DNA from: JAIVJZ01 sp036386515
GTDB lineage: Bacteria > Acidobacteriota > Blastocatellia > Pyrinomonadales > Pyrinomonadaceae
NCBI GenBank assembly: GCA_036386515.1
Contig: DASVVO010000069.1
Location: 45,226 to 109,225, forward strand
Length of the DNA stretch: 64,000 nt
Direction of reading: 5' to 3'
Position numbers and translations under genes: made by a program. This document shows, in pieces, positions 1-9,305 of this stretch; within the stretch, counting starts at the first letter, position 1; each line of letters begins with the position of its first letter. The notes below the pieces were generated by a model. It saw nothing but the letters and a program-made list of their open reading frames with translations. It was not told where the DNA came from and did no database searches.

Positions 1-478
1 GCGGCGAAACTTTGTAGCCGACGAGGCGGTCGAGCACGCGCCTGGCCTGTTGCGCGTCCACGAGATTTTCGTCGATCTGCTTCGGCTCTTTGAACGCCTC
101 CTGCACGGCGCGCTTCGTGATCTCGTTGAACATCACGCGATAGGAAGGCTTCTTCGGCCGCTTCGGCACGATCTCCTCCGCGAGGTGCTGGCAGATGGCT
201 TCGCCTTCGCGGTCGGGGTCGGCCGCGAGATAGATGGCGTCGGCTTCGCGCGCGGCCTTCTTCAAATCGGAGACGGTCTTCTTGTTGTTGCGTTTCTTGG
301 TGTCGGGGATCACTTCGTAAGACGTGGCGAAATTGTTGTCCACGTCAACGCCGAGTCCCTTCGACGGTAAATCCTTGATGTGGCCGAGCGAGGCCATCAC
401 GCGGTAGTCCGCGCCGAGATATTTCCCGATGGTCTTGGCCTTCGCGGGCGACTCGACTATCACTAAATTCTTCGTCAT
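1..478 (-). CDS. topA: DNA topoisomerase I, N-terminal part (runs off the window)
   Basis: The reverse strand from position 478 encodes MTKNLVIVESPAKAKTIGKY and continues without a stop to base 1, so about 159 residues are present. This is the TOPRIM domain of type IA topoisomerases: the N-terminal 'IVESPAKAKTI' holds the catalytic acidic residue, and 'DPDREGEAI' near residue 100 is the metal-binding DxDxxG motif. The enzyme relaxes negatively supercoiled DNA by single-strand passage. The remaining catalytic and zinc-finger domains must lie left of the window. In many bacteria topA adjoins dprA; here dprA is on the same strand but 13 kb away. Confidence 0.95.
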   Translation of the reverse strand, partial: MTKNLVIVESPAKAKTIGKYLGADYRVMASLGHIKDLPSKGLGVDVDNNFATSYEVIPDTKKRNNKKTVSDLKKAAREADAIYLAADPDREGEAICQHLAEEIVPKRPKKPSYRVMFNEITKRAVQEAFKEPKQIDENLVDAQQARRVLDRLVGYKVSP

Positions 479-805
479 TCCGTTCCCTTCAACTGACCGG
501 GGCGTCGCAGCTAACGGACGCCGGAAAATGTCTCTACGTGTCCCTAAACTTGTCCTTAAATTCCCTCTGCCGTCACCGTTTAGATGCCGTGAAAAGCCGT
601 TTTACTGGCTTGGGCATCCATCCCGTTTTTGCGCTTCGACGTTCGCGCTGCGGCCGAGGGGCTATGAAAATAGCACTGGTAGAGGTTCAAAAGTCAAATG
701 AGCGGCGGGAGCATGGCCGCCGTGCGGGGCGTTTGGAAGTTGAATTCTAAGGGCTGTGCGACGCGTGGGCGGCGCGTCCGGCGCGCTTCATTTCGGAGGC
801 GGTAC
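479..805. other. Intergenic stretch without a recognised gene
   Basis: Short overlapping frames exist on the plus strand, but none shows a recognisable domain, a convincing ribosome binding site or consistent coding character. It probably holds the topA promoter (reading left) and the end of the unit to its right. Confidence 0.5.
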
Positions 806-1171
806 TCAGACGCGCGGGAAGGCCAGCGTGAGCAGCGTGATGGCGATGGCGGTGACGAGCGCGCGCCGGTTTATCAGGCGCGATTTGGCGCGCAGTTGGG
901 CGATGAGATGTTCATCGTCGAGGCTCTCTTCGCCCGTATCCAAATTGCACGTGCCGCGCGCGGCGAGCGCGATGCAGGTTCGCTCGCGCGCCTGCAACAA
1001 CCCCAGACCGGCGATCCACACGGGGAAGAAAACGACGGCGCGCAGCACGCGCGGCGCGTCGTAAACCACGAGCAGGAAGGCCGCCGCCACGCCCACCGTC
1101 AAGGCCACGATGCCGAGCAGACGCCGCTTGCGCTGTTCGCCCGCGCCGATGTTGGAGACTTCGGTAACCAT
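806..1171 (-). CDS. Small integral membrane protein, unknown function
   Basis: A 121-residue protein that I do not recognise. It has a polar N-terminus, hydrophobic segments at about residues 18-37 and 43-58, a polar middle with two cysteines (RTCIALAARGTCNLD), a charged stretch and a final hydrophobic segment ending in 'LTLAFPRV'. It follows the fusion-like lipoprotein gene by 57 bases on the same strand and is probably the last gene of the efflux operon. A role in that pump is only an inference from position. Confidence 0.55.
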   Translation of the reverse strand: MVTEVSNIGAGEQRKRRLLGIVALTVGVAAAFLLVVYDAPRVLRAVVFFPVWIAGLGLLQARERTCIALAARGTCNLDTGEESLDDEHLIAQLRAKSRLINRRALVTAIAITLLTLAFPRV

Positions 1172-1228
1172 TGAGATCGAACCGCGGCCAGACGCCGCCG
1201 CTACTTTTAACTATGACGACGACTACTA

Positions 1229-1975
1229 CTACTGCGCGGCGCGCAGCGTCGCCAGCGGTTGCCCGGCCGTAACGCGGTCGCCGACGCGCGCGCTGACCAC
1301 GCTCACCGTCCCGGCGGAGGTGGCTTCGGCCGCGACGATCCGTTCCGCCGGGGCGACGGGCGTCGTGGCCGTACTTTGCGGTTGGCGGCGGGCGGCGACG
1401 AGGCCGGATTGCGCCTCCTGCGCCGCGCCCTGCGCTTCCTGCAAGCGACGCTGCGCGCGTTCGTACTCGGCGCGCGCGCCGTCGAGTTGCGCGGGCGGCA
1501 CGTCGCCCGAAGCGACGAGCGGCGTCAGGCGTTGCACCTCCACTTCGGCGCGCACCGCCGCGGCTCTGGCCGCTTCGATCCCCGCCTGCGCCGCGCCGAT
1601 GTTTCTCCCCGCGCGCGCCACCGGGTCGTCCGTCTTCGCCTGCGGCACGCTCTGCGCCTCCGTGCGGACGATGATCTCGACGATCGGCGCGCCCGCGTTC
1701 ACGTCCATCCCCTCGCTCACGAGCACGCGCCGCACCTCGCCCGCCACCGGCGCATTGACGACGATGACGCCCCGGCTCGCTTTGTCCTGACCGCCGCCCG
1801 CGCAGGCGACTGACAGCGCGGCCAGCGCGACGAGCGCGCCACCATAGCGCACGACGAGCGCGCCACCATAGCGCACGACGAGCGCGCCATCGTAGCGCAC
1901 GACGAGCGCGCCATCGTAGCGCGCGAAGCTGAACTCTCGCGCCCGCGCAGCCCGCCGTGCGAGTTTATTTCTCAT
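1229..1975 (-). CDS. HlyD/RND-type membrane fusion-like lipoprotein
   Basis: A 248-residue exported protein. After a hydrophobic stretch and a lipobox-like 'LSVACAGGG' comes a lipoyl-type half-motif (APVAGEVRRVLVSEGMDVNAG), an alpha-helical hairpin rich in Ala, Arg, Gln and Glu, and a second lipoyl half (AGTVSVVSARVGDRVTAGQP). This is the core of periplasmic adaptor proteins; the beta-barrel and membrane-proximal domains of full adaptors are missing. The start codon overlaps the end of the TolC-like gene by 11 bases (ATGAGAAATAA), indicating translational coupling. The N-terminus before the lipobox is built of four tandem octapeptides, unusual for a signal peptide. Confidence 0.75.
   Translation of the reverse strand: MRNKLARRAARAREFSFARYDGALVVRYDGALVVRYGGALVVRYGGALVALAALSVACAGGGQDKASRGVIVVNAPVAGEVRRVLVSEGMDVNAGAPIVEIIVRTEAQSVPQAKTDDPVARAGRNIGAAQAGIEAARAAAVRAEVEVQRLTPLVASGDVPPAQLDGARAEYERAQRRLQEAQGAAQEAQSGLVAARRQPQSTATTPVAPAERIVAAEATSAGTVSVVSARVGDRVTAGQPLATLRAAQ
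1829..1924 (-). repeat. Four tandem 24-bp repeats in a signal-peptide region
   Basis: Four consecutive 24-base units (1829-1852, 1853-1876, 1877-1900, 1901-1924) differ by only a few bases. On the minus strand they encode an octapeptide of the type VVRYDGAL. The multiple of three keeps the frame open, so copy number can change without destroying the gene. Confidence 0.9.
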
Positions 1976-4349
1976 TCGACCTGGACTCCGGCGTCGTCGC
2001 CGCCGTTGCTGCTGTTGCCGACGCCGCCGACGCGCCGCCCGCCGACACCGTGGCGACGCCGGCAGGTTGCGGCTTCGACCGCGCCGCCGTGGGCAAGACG
2101 ACCGAGGTGTCGAAACCGGCCGTGGCTTCGGGGCGCAGTTGAAGTTCGCGCGCGCCGCGCACCATGACGTTGTTCGCGCCGAGCGTGTTGCCGGTGGCGC
2201 GCTGGAAGTCGGCGATGGCCTTGTTGAGGTCGGTCTGCGCCTGTAGTTCGCGGCCGCGCGCGGCCAGGAGTTCGTTCTGTCTTTGCAGGACGAGGAAGAC
2301 GGTGGTCGTGCCCGCGCGGAACTGCCGCTGCTCGCTCTCGAACTGCAGTTCGGCCGACGAGCGCGTGGCGGCGGCCGAAGCGAGCCTGGCTTCCGCCGAG
2401 CGCAAACTCTGCGTGGCGTTGCGCACGTCGGCCTCGATCAATTGTTCGGCCTGCGCGCGCTGGTTCGTGATCCGGCGACCCTCTGCGAGCGAGCGGCCGA
2501 GGTTGGCCTGCGCCGTGCGATTGCGGAACGGGAGTTCGACGCGCACGCCGACGCGATAGGTCGGGTAGTCCTGCGCGAGCAGATTCGAGAGCGAGGTCGC
2601 GTAGCCGCCGACGAGGTTCGGGTTGACGTTGCTGCCCGTCGTGGTCGGGGGCGTTTCGAGCGGCACGAGTCCGGCGAGCGTGGAGAGTTGGTTGACGCGC
2701 TCGCGCAGGATCGCGGTCGCGCTCGTGTTGGCGTTCGTCCCCGGCGTGACGGCCGTGCCCGCGAGGCCGACGGTCGTGTAGGTGCCGATGAGGTCAACCT
2801 GCGGCTTCGACTGGTCGCGATAAAAGCGCGTGTCGATATTGTTGATCTCCGCGCTCGTCTGGAGTTGCGAGAGTTCCGGCCGGTTGTCGATGGCGGCGCG
2901 GACGGCCTGCTCCAGCGGCACGCGCGGCGGCTCCAGGCTGACGGGCGTGACGGGCGTGAGCGGGCGCGACCACAGCGCGGCCGTGCGCTCGGCGAGGATC
3001 AGGGTCTTGAGCGTGTTCTCGGCGCGCGTGACGGCCTCTTGCGCGGTGTAGACGTTCTGCTCGAAGGTCGTCACCTGCGTGTTGGCGGCGACAATGTCGA
3101 TGGGCGCGAGCACGCCCTGCGCCACGAGCCGCTGGTTGCTCTCGACCTGCACGCGCGCCTGCCGCACGGCATCGATCTGCACCTGCAAATTCCGCAGCGA
3201 GAAAACCAAATCCCAGTAAGACTGTTCGACCTGCGAGATCACCTCGATGGCGCGCTGGCGAAACTGCGCGTCGGTCAAACTCAAATTCTTCTTCGCGATC
3301 TCGATGGTGCGACGGTTGTTGTCGAAGCGCAGGCCGCGCAGGAGCGGCTGCGCGTAGGTGAAGGTGAACGCCGTCGGGAACTGCGGGTTGAGCGTGGCGT
3401 TCTGGTTGGTGGTGAGCAGGCGTGTCGAAGAGAAGTCGAGTTGATAGTTGCCGCCCGCAAACGGCGTGAAGCCGCCGAAGCGCATCGCGCCCGTCAAATC
3501 CTTCTGCGTGACCGAGCCGTTCTGCCCGCCCGCGATGGTCGAACTCGTCGGCGTCGTGCGCGACTCGTAATAATTCTCCGACGAAAAGAGCGGGTCGTAG
3601 ACGCCGCGCGCCGCGTTCAAATTGAACTCGGCGATCTCGACGTTGATGCGCGAGCCGTCAATGTCGTTGTTGTTCTGCAAGGCGAGCGCGATGGCCTCGT
3701 TGAGCGAGAGCGGCAATTGCTCGGACACGTCCACGCCGACGCGTTCGGCCGAAGGAAGCGGGCGCGAGGCGGCTTCGAAATTCGGCGCGACGGGCGGCGG
3801 CTCCGAAGGCAACTCGGCGGGCGCGATGCCGCCCGATGTGCCCACGTTCTGTCCCGGAGTTTGCCCCACGGCGGCCGCGCCGCCGGTGGCGGGCGCGCCG
3901 CCGGTCGGGTTCTGGGGCGCGTTCGTTCCGGCGGGCGTGGCCGTCTGCGTTTGGCCGGTGGCGGGCGCGCCCTGCTGCGAGGCGTTCGGCACCTGCGGCG
4001 AAGGCGGGCGCGGCCCCTGCGTCTCGGGCGTCGTCGCCTGCCGCTGCTGCTCCACTCCGGTCTGCGGCTGCGTGCTCTGTTGCGCCTCGCTGCCGGGACG
4101 CCCGACGGGCGCGGATGAAGAGTTGGGCGGCAGTTCGGTCGTCGCGGGCGGCAGCGCGCCGGGCGGGCGTTGCTGCGTCCGCGTACCGGCGGGCGGCGTC
4201 TGCTGCGTCGTTGACGAGGGCGGCTGTTGCTGAGTTTGATTTTGCGCGAACGCCGCCCACGGCGCGCACAACATCAACGCCGCGACGAACGATGCTCCCC
4301 ACCTTTGCGCCTTTGCGCCTTTGCGTGAGTTAGCTTCTTTGGGAAACAT
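1965..4349 (-). CDS. TolC-family outer membrane efflux channel
   Basis: About 794 residues from the ATG at 4349. A signal peptide (core FVAALMLCAPWAAFAQ) precedes some 170 residues rich in Gln, Pro, Thr and Gly, then two TolC-type outer membrane efflux repeats: 'SLNEAIALALQNNNDI' opens the first, and the second contains 'YRVGVRVELPFRNRTAQAN' and long coiled helices. It is the outer-membrane duct for the RND pump encoded just upstream. The start is uncertain: an in-frame ATG at 4430 overlaps the end of the pump gene, but 4349 leaves a shorter, more normal leader. The leader's positively charged part is translated from one arm of a perfect inverted repeat. The long low-complexity linker makes the protein longer than typical TolC. 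Confidence 0.88.
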   Translation of the reverse strand: MFPKEANSRKGAKAQRWGASFVAALMLCAPWAAFAQNQTQQQPPSSTTQQTPPAGTRTQQRPPGALPPATTELPPNSSSAPVGRPGSEAQQSTQPQTGVEQQRQATTPETQGPRPPSPQVPNASQQGAPATGQTQTATPAGTNAPQNPTGGAPATGGAAAVGQTPGQNVGTSGGIAPAELPSEPPPVAPNFEAASRPLPSAERVGVDVSEQLPLSLNEAIALALQNNNDIDGSRINVEIAEFNLNAARGVYDPLFSSENYYESRTTPTSSTIAGGQNGSVTQKDLTGAMRFGGFTPFAGGNYQLDFSSTRLLTTNQNATLNPQFPTAFTFTYAQPLLRGLRFDNNRRTIEIAKKNLSLTDAQFRQRAIEVISQVEQSYWDLVFSLRNLQVQIDAVRQARVQVESNQRLVAQGVLAPIDIVAANTQVTTFEQNVYTAQEAVTRAENTLKTLILAERTAALWSRPLTPVTPVSLEPPRVPLEQAVRAAIDNRPELSQLQTSAEINNIDTRFYRDQSKPQVDLIGTYTTVGLAGTAVTPGTNANTSATAILRERVNQLSTLAGLVPLETPPTTTGSNVNPNLVGGYATSLSNLLAQDYPTYRVGVRVELPFRNRTAQANLGRSLAEGRRITNQRAQAEQLIEADVRNATQSLRSAEARLASAAATRSSAELQFESEQRQFRAGTTTVFLVLQRQNELLAARGRELQAQTDLNKAIADFQRATGNTLGANNVMVRGARELQLRPEATAGFDTSVVLPTAARSKPQPAGVATVSAGGASAASATAATAATTPESRSNEK

Positions 4350-4381
4350 AAGTTTCACGCAAAGGCGCAAAGGCGCAAAGG
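4302..4381. repeat. Perfect 27-bp inverted repeat with 8-base words (hairpin 1)
   Basis: Arms 4302-4328 and 4355-4381 are exact reverse complements. Each is built of tandem CCTTTGCG words. The hairpin covers the junction of the pump and channel genes and part of the channel's leader codons. Confidence 0.95.
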
Positions 4382-4413
4382 TAAAGACCCGAACTAAATT
4401 TTCCGACCCTCTC

Positions 4414-7400
4414 TTAATCACCTGAAACATTATCTGCATACCCATCCTTTGCGGCTTGCCGCGCGAGCGGTTTCGCCACCTTCGCCCCGGCCACCTTCGG
4501 GCGGCGCGCGAACGTTGCGGCCACGCCCGCGTAAGCGTCGGAGAAACGCCGACCCGCGCCCCCCTTGAAATTGTTGAAACGCGACCCGGCGTAACCCCAC
4601 ACGGGCGAGTCCTTCGCATCCTCGAACAGCGAATAGAAGACCGGCACGGCCAGCAGCGTCAGGAGTAAGCACATGCTCTGCCCGCCGACGACGAGCACGC
4701 CGATGGAACGGTTCGTGGCCGCGCCCGCGCCGCTGCCGATGATGAGCGGGATCATACCGGCGACGAGCGCGATGGTCGTCATCAGAATGGGGCGCAGGCG
4801 GTCGCGGTTGGCTTGCAGGATCGCGCTGTAGCGTTCCATGCCGTGCGAGCGCAACTCGTTCGTGTGGTCGATCTGGAGAATCGCGTTCTTCTTGACGATG
4901 CCGAACAGCAGCAGGATGCCGAGCGCGGAGAAGATGTTCAAACGCTGCCCGGCGATCAAGGTCGAGAGGAGCGCGAACGGGATCGAGAGCGGCAGCGTCA
5001 GGAGAATCGTCACCGGGTGGATGAACGACTCGAACTGCGCCGCGAGGATCAGGTACATGAAGACGAACGAGAGCGCGAAAGCCAGCATGAACGATTGGTT
5101 CGCGCGCTGCAATTCCTTCGACTGACCCGTGACGCCCGTGCGATAGCCCGCCTCCATGTTCAACTCCTGCGCGTAACGCTGCACGGCCACCAGCCCGTCG
5201 GCCTCGGAACCGTTCGGCGCGAGGCTCGCCGAGATCGTCACCTGCCGTTGCCGGTTCAGGCGGTCGATCGAGGCGGGACTCTCGCCCTCTTCGAGGCGCA
5301 CGAGTTTCTCCAGGCCCACCGTGCCGCCGTTGGACGACGCGACGGTGAAGTTGCTCAAGTTTTCGCGCGTGCGCCGGAACTCCTCGCCCGCGCGCACGAC
5401 CACGTCGTACTGATCCGAGCCTTCGCTATAAGTGGTAACGCGCGCCCCGGCGGCGAGCGTGTTCAAAGCCTGCGCCACGTCGCCCGCGCGGACGCCGAGG
5501 TCTGCGGCGCGCTGGCGGTCGATGATGATGCGCAGTTCGGGGCTGCTGAGTTGGAGCGAGCGGTCGGCGTCGCGGAAGTTATCGTCTTTCTTGATGCGTT
5601 CGACGAGTTTATTGGAATACTCGTCGAGCTTGGCAATGTCGGGGCCGCTGATGTAGAGGCCGAGCGAGGAGCCGCCGCGCCCGCCGCCGCCGATGGCCGC
5701 GCCGATGGACGACCCGCCCGACGCGTTGATGACGTACTCCTTCGGATATTTACGTTTGCGGATCATGTCGCGCGTGCGCTGAATCAACTCGGTCTGCGAT
5801 AGCTCGCGCTCCTTGACGGGCAGCAGGCTGACCTGCACCGAACCCTGATTCGGCTGGCCGCCGCCGCCGAAGCCGCCCGCGTTGACGAGCGTGTTTTTGA
5901 CGCCCGGAATCTGTTCGCGCACGTCGCGCGCGACCCGCTCCAGGACGGACTGCGTCGCCGGCAAACTCGTTCCCTGCGGCGCGCGCAGAGAGACCTGGAA
6001 GGCCGATTCGTCTTCGTCGGGCAGGAAGTTGTAACCGACATAGCGGTAGAGCGGCCAGATCGATGCCACCACCACCACGCAGAGCACGACGACCACCCAG
6101 CGGTGCGCCATCGACCAGCGGAGCATCCACATGTAAGCGCGATCCACCGGGCGATAAAAACGGCCGCCCTTCGACGAGTGGGCTTTCTCCGCGCGCGCTT
6201 CGGGCGCGACGCTCGCGTGCGCCGTCGCACCGGCAACAGCGTCGTGCCCGCCCGCGTCGCCGCCGCCATCGCCGCCGGTGACGGCAGGCTCTAAACCTTC
6301 GGGCGTGACGGACTCTTTCGGCGGCTTGATCCAGCGCGCGGCGAGCATCGGCGTGAGCGTGAACGAAACGATGAGCGAGACGGCGATGGCGGCGGCCGAG
6401 GTGAGTCCGAACGAGGACATGAAGCGGCCGACGATGCCGGTCATAAACCCGACGGGGATGAAGACGGCGAGCAGGCTGAGCGTGGTCGCCATCACGGCCA
6501 GACCGATCTCGCGCGTGCCTTCGATGGCCGCCTGATAGGGGTGCATCCCCTTCTCTTCCACGAAGCGGTAAATGTTTTCCAAAACGACGATGGCGTCGTC
6601 GATCACGATGCCGACCATCAGCGTGAGCGCGAGCATCGTCATCTGGTTGAGCGAGTAGCCGAGCGCGGCGATGATGGCGAAGGCCGAGATGATCGAGGTC
6701 GGGATGGCGAGCGCGGCGATGATCGTCGAGCGGAAGTTCCACAGGAAGAGGAAGACGATGAGGGCGGCGAGCAAGCCGCCGACCACCAGGTGTTCTTCGA
6801 TGGCGTGGAGCGACGTTTCGATGAATTCCGATTGGTCGCGCGTGACGACGACGTTGAGGTCTTTCGGCAGGGTCGGCATGATCTCGGCCATGCGCTGCTT
6901 GACGCCGTTGATGACGGCGATGGTGTTCGCGCCCGATTGCTTGCGGATGCCGAGCGACACCGACGGCACGCCGTCCAGAGAGGCCGCCGATTGCGGATCG
7001 ACGCCGCTGTCTTCGACGCGCCCGATGTCGCTGATCTTGACCGGGTAGTTGTTGCGCGTCGCCACGACGATCTGGTTGAAGTCTTCAACCTTTGTCACCT
7101 TCGAGAGCGTGCGCAGCGTCACGGTGCGCGCGCCTTCGTCGAGCCGCCCGCCGGGCAGTTCGAGATTCTGGGCGCGCAGCGCGTTCGACACTTCCGTCAC
7201 CGACAGGTTGTAAGCGCGCAGGCGATCCGGTTCGACGTAGACTTTGATCTCGCGCGTGCGCCCGCCGAAGACGACCACTTCGCCGACGCCGTCGGCCGAT
7301 TCGATCCGCTCTTGAATCTGCTTCTGGACGAGGTCGGTCAGTTCGATGGACGAGCGCGGCGCGCTGATCGCGTAGACGAGCACGGGCTGCGAGTCGGGGT

Positions 7401-7797
7401 CTGACTTGCGGACGATGGGCGGGTCGGCCGTTTCCGGCAGGCGGTTGATGACGGTGCTGATCTTGTCGCGCACCTCCTGCGTGGCGAGATCGGGGTCTTT
7501 CTCCAGGTTGAAGTTGATCGTGACGTTGGAGCGACCCTGCGCCGAACTGGAACGCATCTCGTCGATGCCGGGCACGGTGTTGACGACGCCCTCGATGATG
7601 TCCGTGATCTCGGTCTCGATCTCCTGCGGCGCGGCGCCGGGGTTGCTCGTCGAAACCGAGACGGTCGGAATATCGATCTTCGGAAAGCGGTCAACGCCGA
7701 GCGTGAAGAAAGAGAAACCGCCGACGACGGTCAGGATCAAAATGATGACGGTGGCGAAGACCGGGCGACGGACGCAAATTTCGGCTAGCTTCTGCAT
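4414..7797 (-). CDS. RND-family multidrug efflux permease
   Basis: A 1127-residue inner-membrane proton/drug antiporter of the AcrB/MdtB class (HAE1 type). It has the usual plan: TM1 at about residues 12-33, a first large periplasmic domain, TM2-6, a cytosolic loop, TM7, a second large periplasmic domain and TM8-12. The paired aspartates of the proton relay in TM4 are D400 and D401 (GIVIDDAIVVLENI). The cytosolic loop near residues 495-550 carries a Gly/Ala/His-rich insert not normal for the family. It lies between the fusion lipoprotein and the TolC-like channel on the same strand, so the three form a tripartite pump. The substrate cannot be told from sequence. Confidence 0.96.
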   Translation of the reverse strand: MQKLAEICVRRPVFATVIILILTVVGGFSFFTLGVDRFPKIDIPTVSVSTSNPGAAPQEIETEITDIIEGVVNTVPGIDEMRSSSAQGRSNVTINFNLEKDPDLATQEVRDKISTVINRLPETADPPIVRKSDPDSQPVLVYAISAPRSSIELTDLVQKQIQERIESADGVGEVVVFGGRTREIKVYVEPDRLRAYNLSVTEVSNALRAQNLELPGGRLDEGARTVTLRTLSKVTKVEDFNQIVVATRNNYPVKISDIGRVEDSGVDPQSAASLDGVPSVSLGIRKQSGANTIAVINGVKQRMAEIMPTLPKDLNVVVTRDQSEFIETSLHAIEEHLVVGGLLAALIVFLFLWNFRSTIIAALAIPTSIISAFAIIAALGYSLNQMTMLALTLMVGIVIDDAIVVLENIYRFVEEKGMHPYQAAIEGTREIGLAVMATTLSLLAVFIPVGFMTGIVGRFMSSFGLTSAAAIAVSLIVSFTLTPMLAARWIKPPKESVTPEGLEPAVTGGDGGGDAGGHDAVAGATAHASVAPEARAEKAHSSKGGRFYRPVDRAYMWMLRWSMAHRWVVVVLCVVVVASIWPLYRYVGYNFLPDEDESAFQVSLRAPQGTSLPATQSVLERVARDVREQIPGVKNTLVNAGGFGGGGQPNQGSVQVSLLPVKERELSQTELIQRTRDMIRKRKYPKEYVINASGGSSIGAAIGGGGRGGSSLGLYISGPDIAKLDEYSNKLVERIKKDDNFRDADRSLQLSSPELRIIIDRQRAADLGVRAGDVAQALNTLAAGARVTTYSEGSDQYDVVVRAGEEFRRTRENLSNFTVASSNGGTVGLEKLVRLEEGESPASIDRLNRQRQVTISASLAPNGSEADGLVAVQRYAQELNMEAGYRTGVTGQSKELQRANQSFMLAFALSFVFMYLILAAQFESFIHPVTILLTLPLSIPFALLSTLIAGQRLNIFSALGILLLFGIVKKNAILQIDHTNELRSHGMERYSAILQANRDRLRPILMTTIALVAGMIPLIIGSGAGAATNRSIGVLVVGGQSMCLLLTLLAVPVFYSLFEDAKDSPVWGYAGSRFNNFKGGAGRRFSDAYAGVAATFARRPKVAGAKVAKPLARQAAKDGYADNVSGD

Positions 7798-7828
7798 GAT
7801 CTTAAAATCTCAGGTTTCCAGTAAGCGG

Positions 7829-7947
7829 GTTTCAAGTTTCAGGTTTCAGGTTTCAGGTTAAAGCAGGTTTCAGGCTTCGCGGTTTAGTGTTCAAGTTCAA
7901 GAGCAAGCAACTTTCAGACTTGAAACCTGAAACCTGAAACTTGAAAC
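7829..7947. repeat. Heptad-word hairpin (hairpin 2, word GTTTCAG/A)
   Basis: Left arm 7829-7857 is four GTTTCAr words; right arm 7919-7947 is its reverse complement with one mismatch in 29. It fills the gap between the adaptor and pump genes. Confidence 0.95.
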
Positions 7948-7949
7948 TT

Positions 7950-9305
7950 CTACTCCCTGATGCGCGCTCCCTCGAAAAGTTGTTGGAGGTTGCTGGTCGC
8001 CACCGTCTCGTCGGCGTTGACGCCGGAGAGTATCTGGATCGAGTCGCCTTCCTCCGTGCCGATTTGGACGACGCGCAGTTTCGCCGTGCCCTTATCGATC
8101 ACGAAGACGCGATAGGACTGCGTGTTCTGATCGGAGAAGACGGCCGCGCGCGGCACATAGACGGTGCGGCTGCCGCCTTGCCTGACGATGCGCGCGGTGG
8201 CGAACATGCCGGAGCGCAGCGCGTTGTCGCCGTTCTCGACGGCCGCCTCGATGGTGGCCGCGCGCGAAACCGGGTCGATGGCGGGATTGACGGCCGACAC
8301 GCGCCCGGCGAACTTCCGTTCCCGGTGCGCGTCAACTTCGAGCGAGACGCCCATCCCCGGCGTGATGAACGGCACCTCCGCCTCCGGCACTTGCAGTTGC
8401 AACTTGATCGGGTTGGTGCGCAACACGGTGGCGATGATCCCCGCCGGGGTGACGTACTCGCCGACGGCGATGGGGCGGTTGCTGACGTAACCGGCGTAGG
8501 GCGCGCGGATGGTCGCATCGGCCACGGCCTTCTGCGCGATGGCGACCTGCGCGCGCGCCGACGAAACGGCCGACTCGGCCGTCTGAATGGCCTGATTGCT
8601 CTGGCGCGCCGTGTTGAGCGCGGATTCGAGTTGCTGGCGGGCGGCGTTGACGCGCGCGCGCGCCGTGTCGCGCTGCGTGCGGAATTGATCGTAGGTGCTC
8701 ACGGCCGTGTCGCCCGTTTCGACGAGCGCGCGGTAACGTCGCTCGTTCGCTTCGGCCAGACGCAACTCGGCCTGCGCTTGTTCGAGGTTCGCGCTCGCGG
8801 CGCGCGCTTCGGGAATGGAACTGGCGTCGAAGTTGCCGCCCGGCCGCAAGCCGAGGCGCGCCTCCGCTTGTCTCACGCCCGCGATGGCCTGCTGCACTCC
8901 GGCCTGCGCTTGTTGCAGACGCAGGCGGGCATCCCGGTCGTTGAGCCGCGCGAGCACGTCGCCCTGCCGGACGAACGCGCCGACTCCCACCGGCGTCGCC
9001 ACGACCTGGCCGGAGGCTTGCGAGGCCACGTCCGAAATCTCTTCGGCGACGAGGCTGCCCGTCGATTGAATGTAAGACGGCACTTCGCGCGCCTCGGCCT
9101 TCGCCGTGGTGACGGCGATAGGCGCGGCCTCCGATGCGTTCGCCGCGCCGCCCTTCTCCGCGCCTTCCCCGGCGGGCGCGCCCGCCTTGGCGTCGGCCTT
9201 CGAGGCGGAACGCCCGCAGGAGGTCGCGCCGAAAAGCACGAGGGCGAGCAGCAGGCACGCGAGCGCGGCCGAGCGAGTGTGTGGGGAGATGAAAGAGACA
9301 GACAT
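7950..9305 (-). CDS. RND efflux periplasmic adaptor (membrane fusion) lipoprotein
   Basis: A 451-residue first gene of the efflux operon. A lipoprotein signal peptide (LLALVLFGATSCGRS, lipidated Cys near residue 30) precedes a spacer rich in Ala, Gly and Lys. Next come the split lipoyl domain ('ASGQVVATPVGVGAFVRQGD' and 'ATIRAPYAGYVSNRPIAVGE'), a long alpha-helical hairpin between them (about residues 120-260), a beta-barrel and a membrane-proximal domain. It links the RND pump to the outer-membrane channel. Length and domain order match AcrA/MexA-type adaptors except for a longer hairpin. A heptad-word hairpin separates it from the pump gene. Confidence 0.95.
   Translation of the reverse strand: MSVSFISPHTRSAALACLLLALVLFGATSCGRSASKADAKAGAPAGEGAEKGGAANASEAAPIAVTTAKAEAREVPSYIQSTGSLVAEEISDVASQASGQVVATPVGVGAFVRQGDVLARLNDRDARLRLQQAQAGVQQAIAGVRQAEARLGLRPGGNFDASSIPEARAASANLEQAQAELRLAEANERRYRALVETGDTAVSTYDQFRTQRDTARARVNAARQQLESALNTARQSNQAIQTAESAVSSARAQVAIAQKAVADATIRAPYAGYVSNRPIAVGEYVTPAGIIATVLRTNPIKLQLQVPEAEVPFITPGMGVSLEVDAHRERKFAGRVSAVNPAIDPVSRAATIEAAVENGDNALRSGMFATARIVRQGGSRTVYVPRAAVFSDQNTQSYRVFVIDKGTAKLRVVQIGTEEGDSIQILSGVNADETVATSNLQQLFEGARIRE

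Noticed and set aside
1829..1924. 24-bp repeats as a CRISPR or operator array
   Set aside because: They are contiguous, in frame and inside a coding sequence.
2283..4118. Long open frame of 611 codons on the plus strand
   Set aside because: It is antisense to the TolC-like gene and is very rich in Arg, Ala and Glu, as expected of a mirrored frame in GC-rich coding sequence. No domain is visible.
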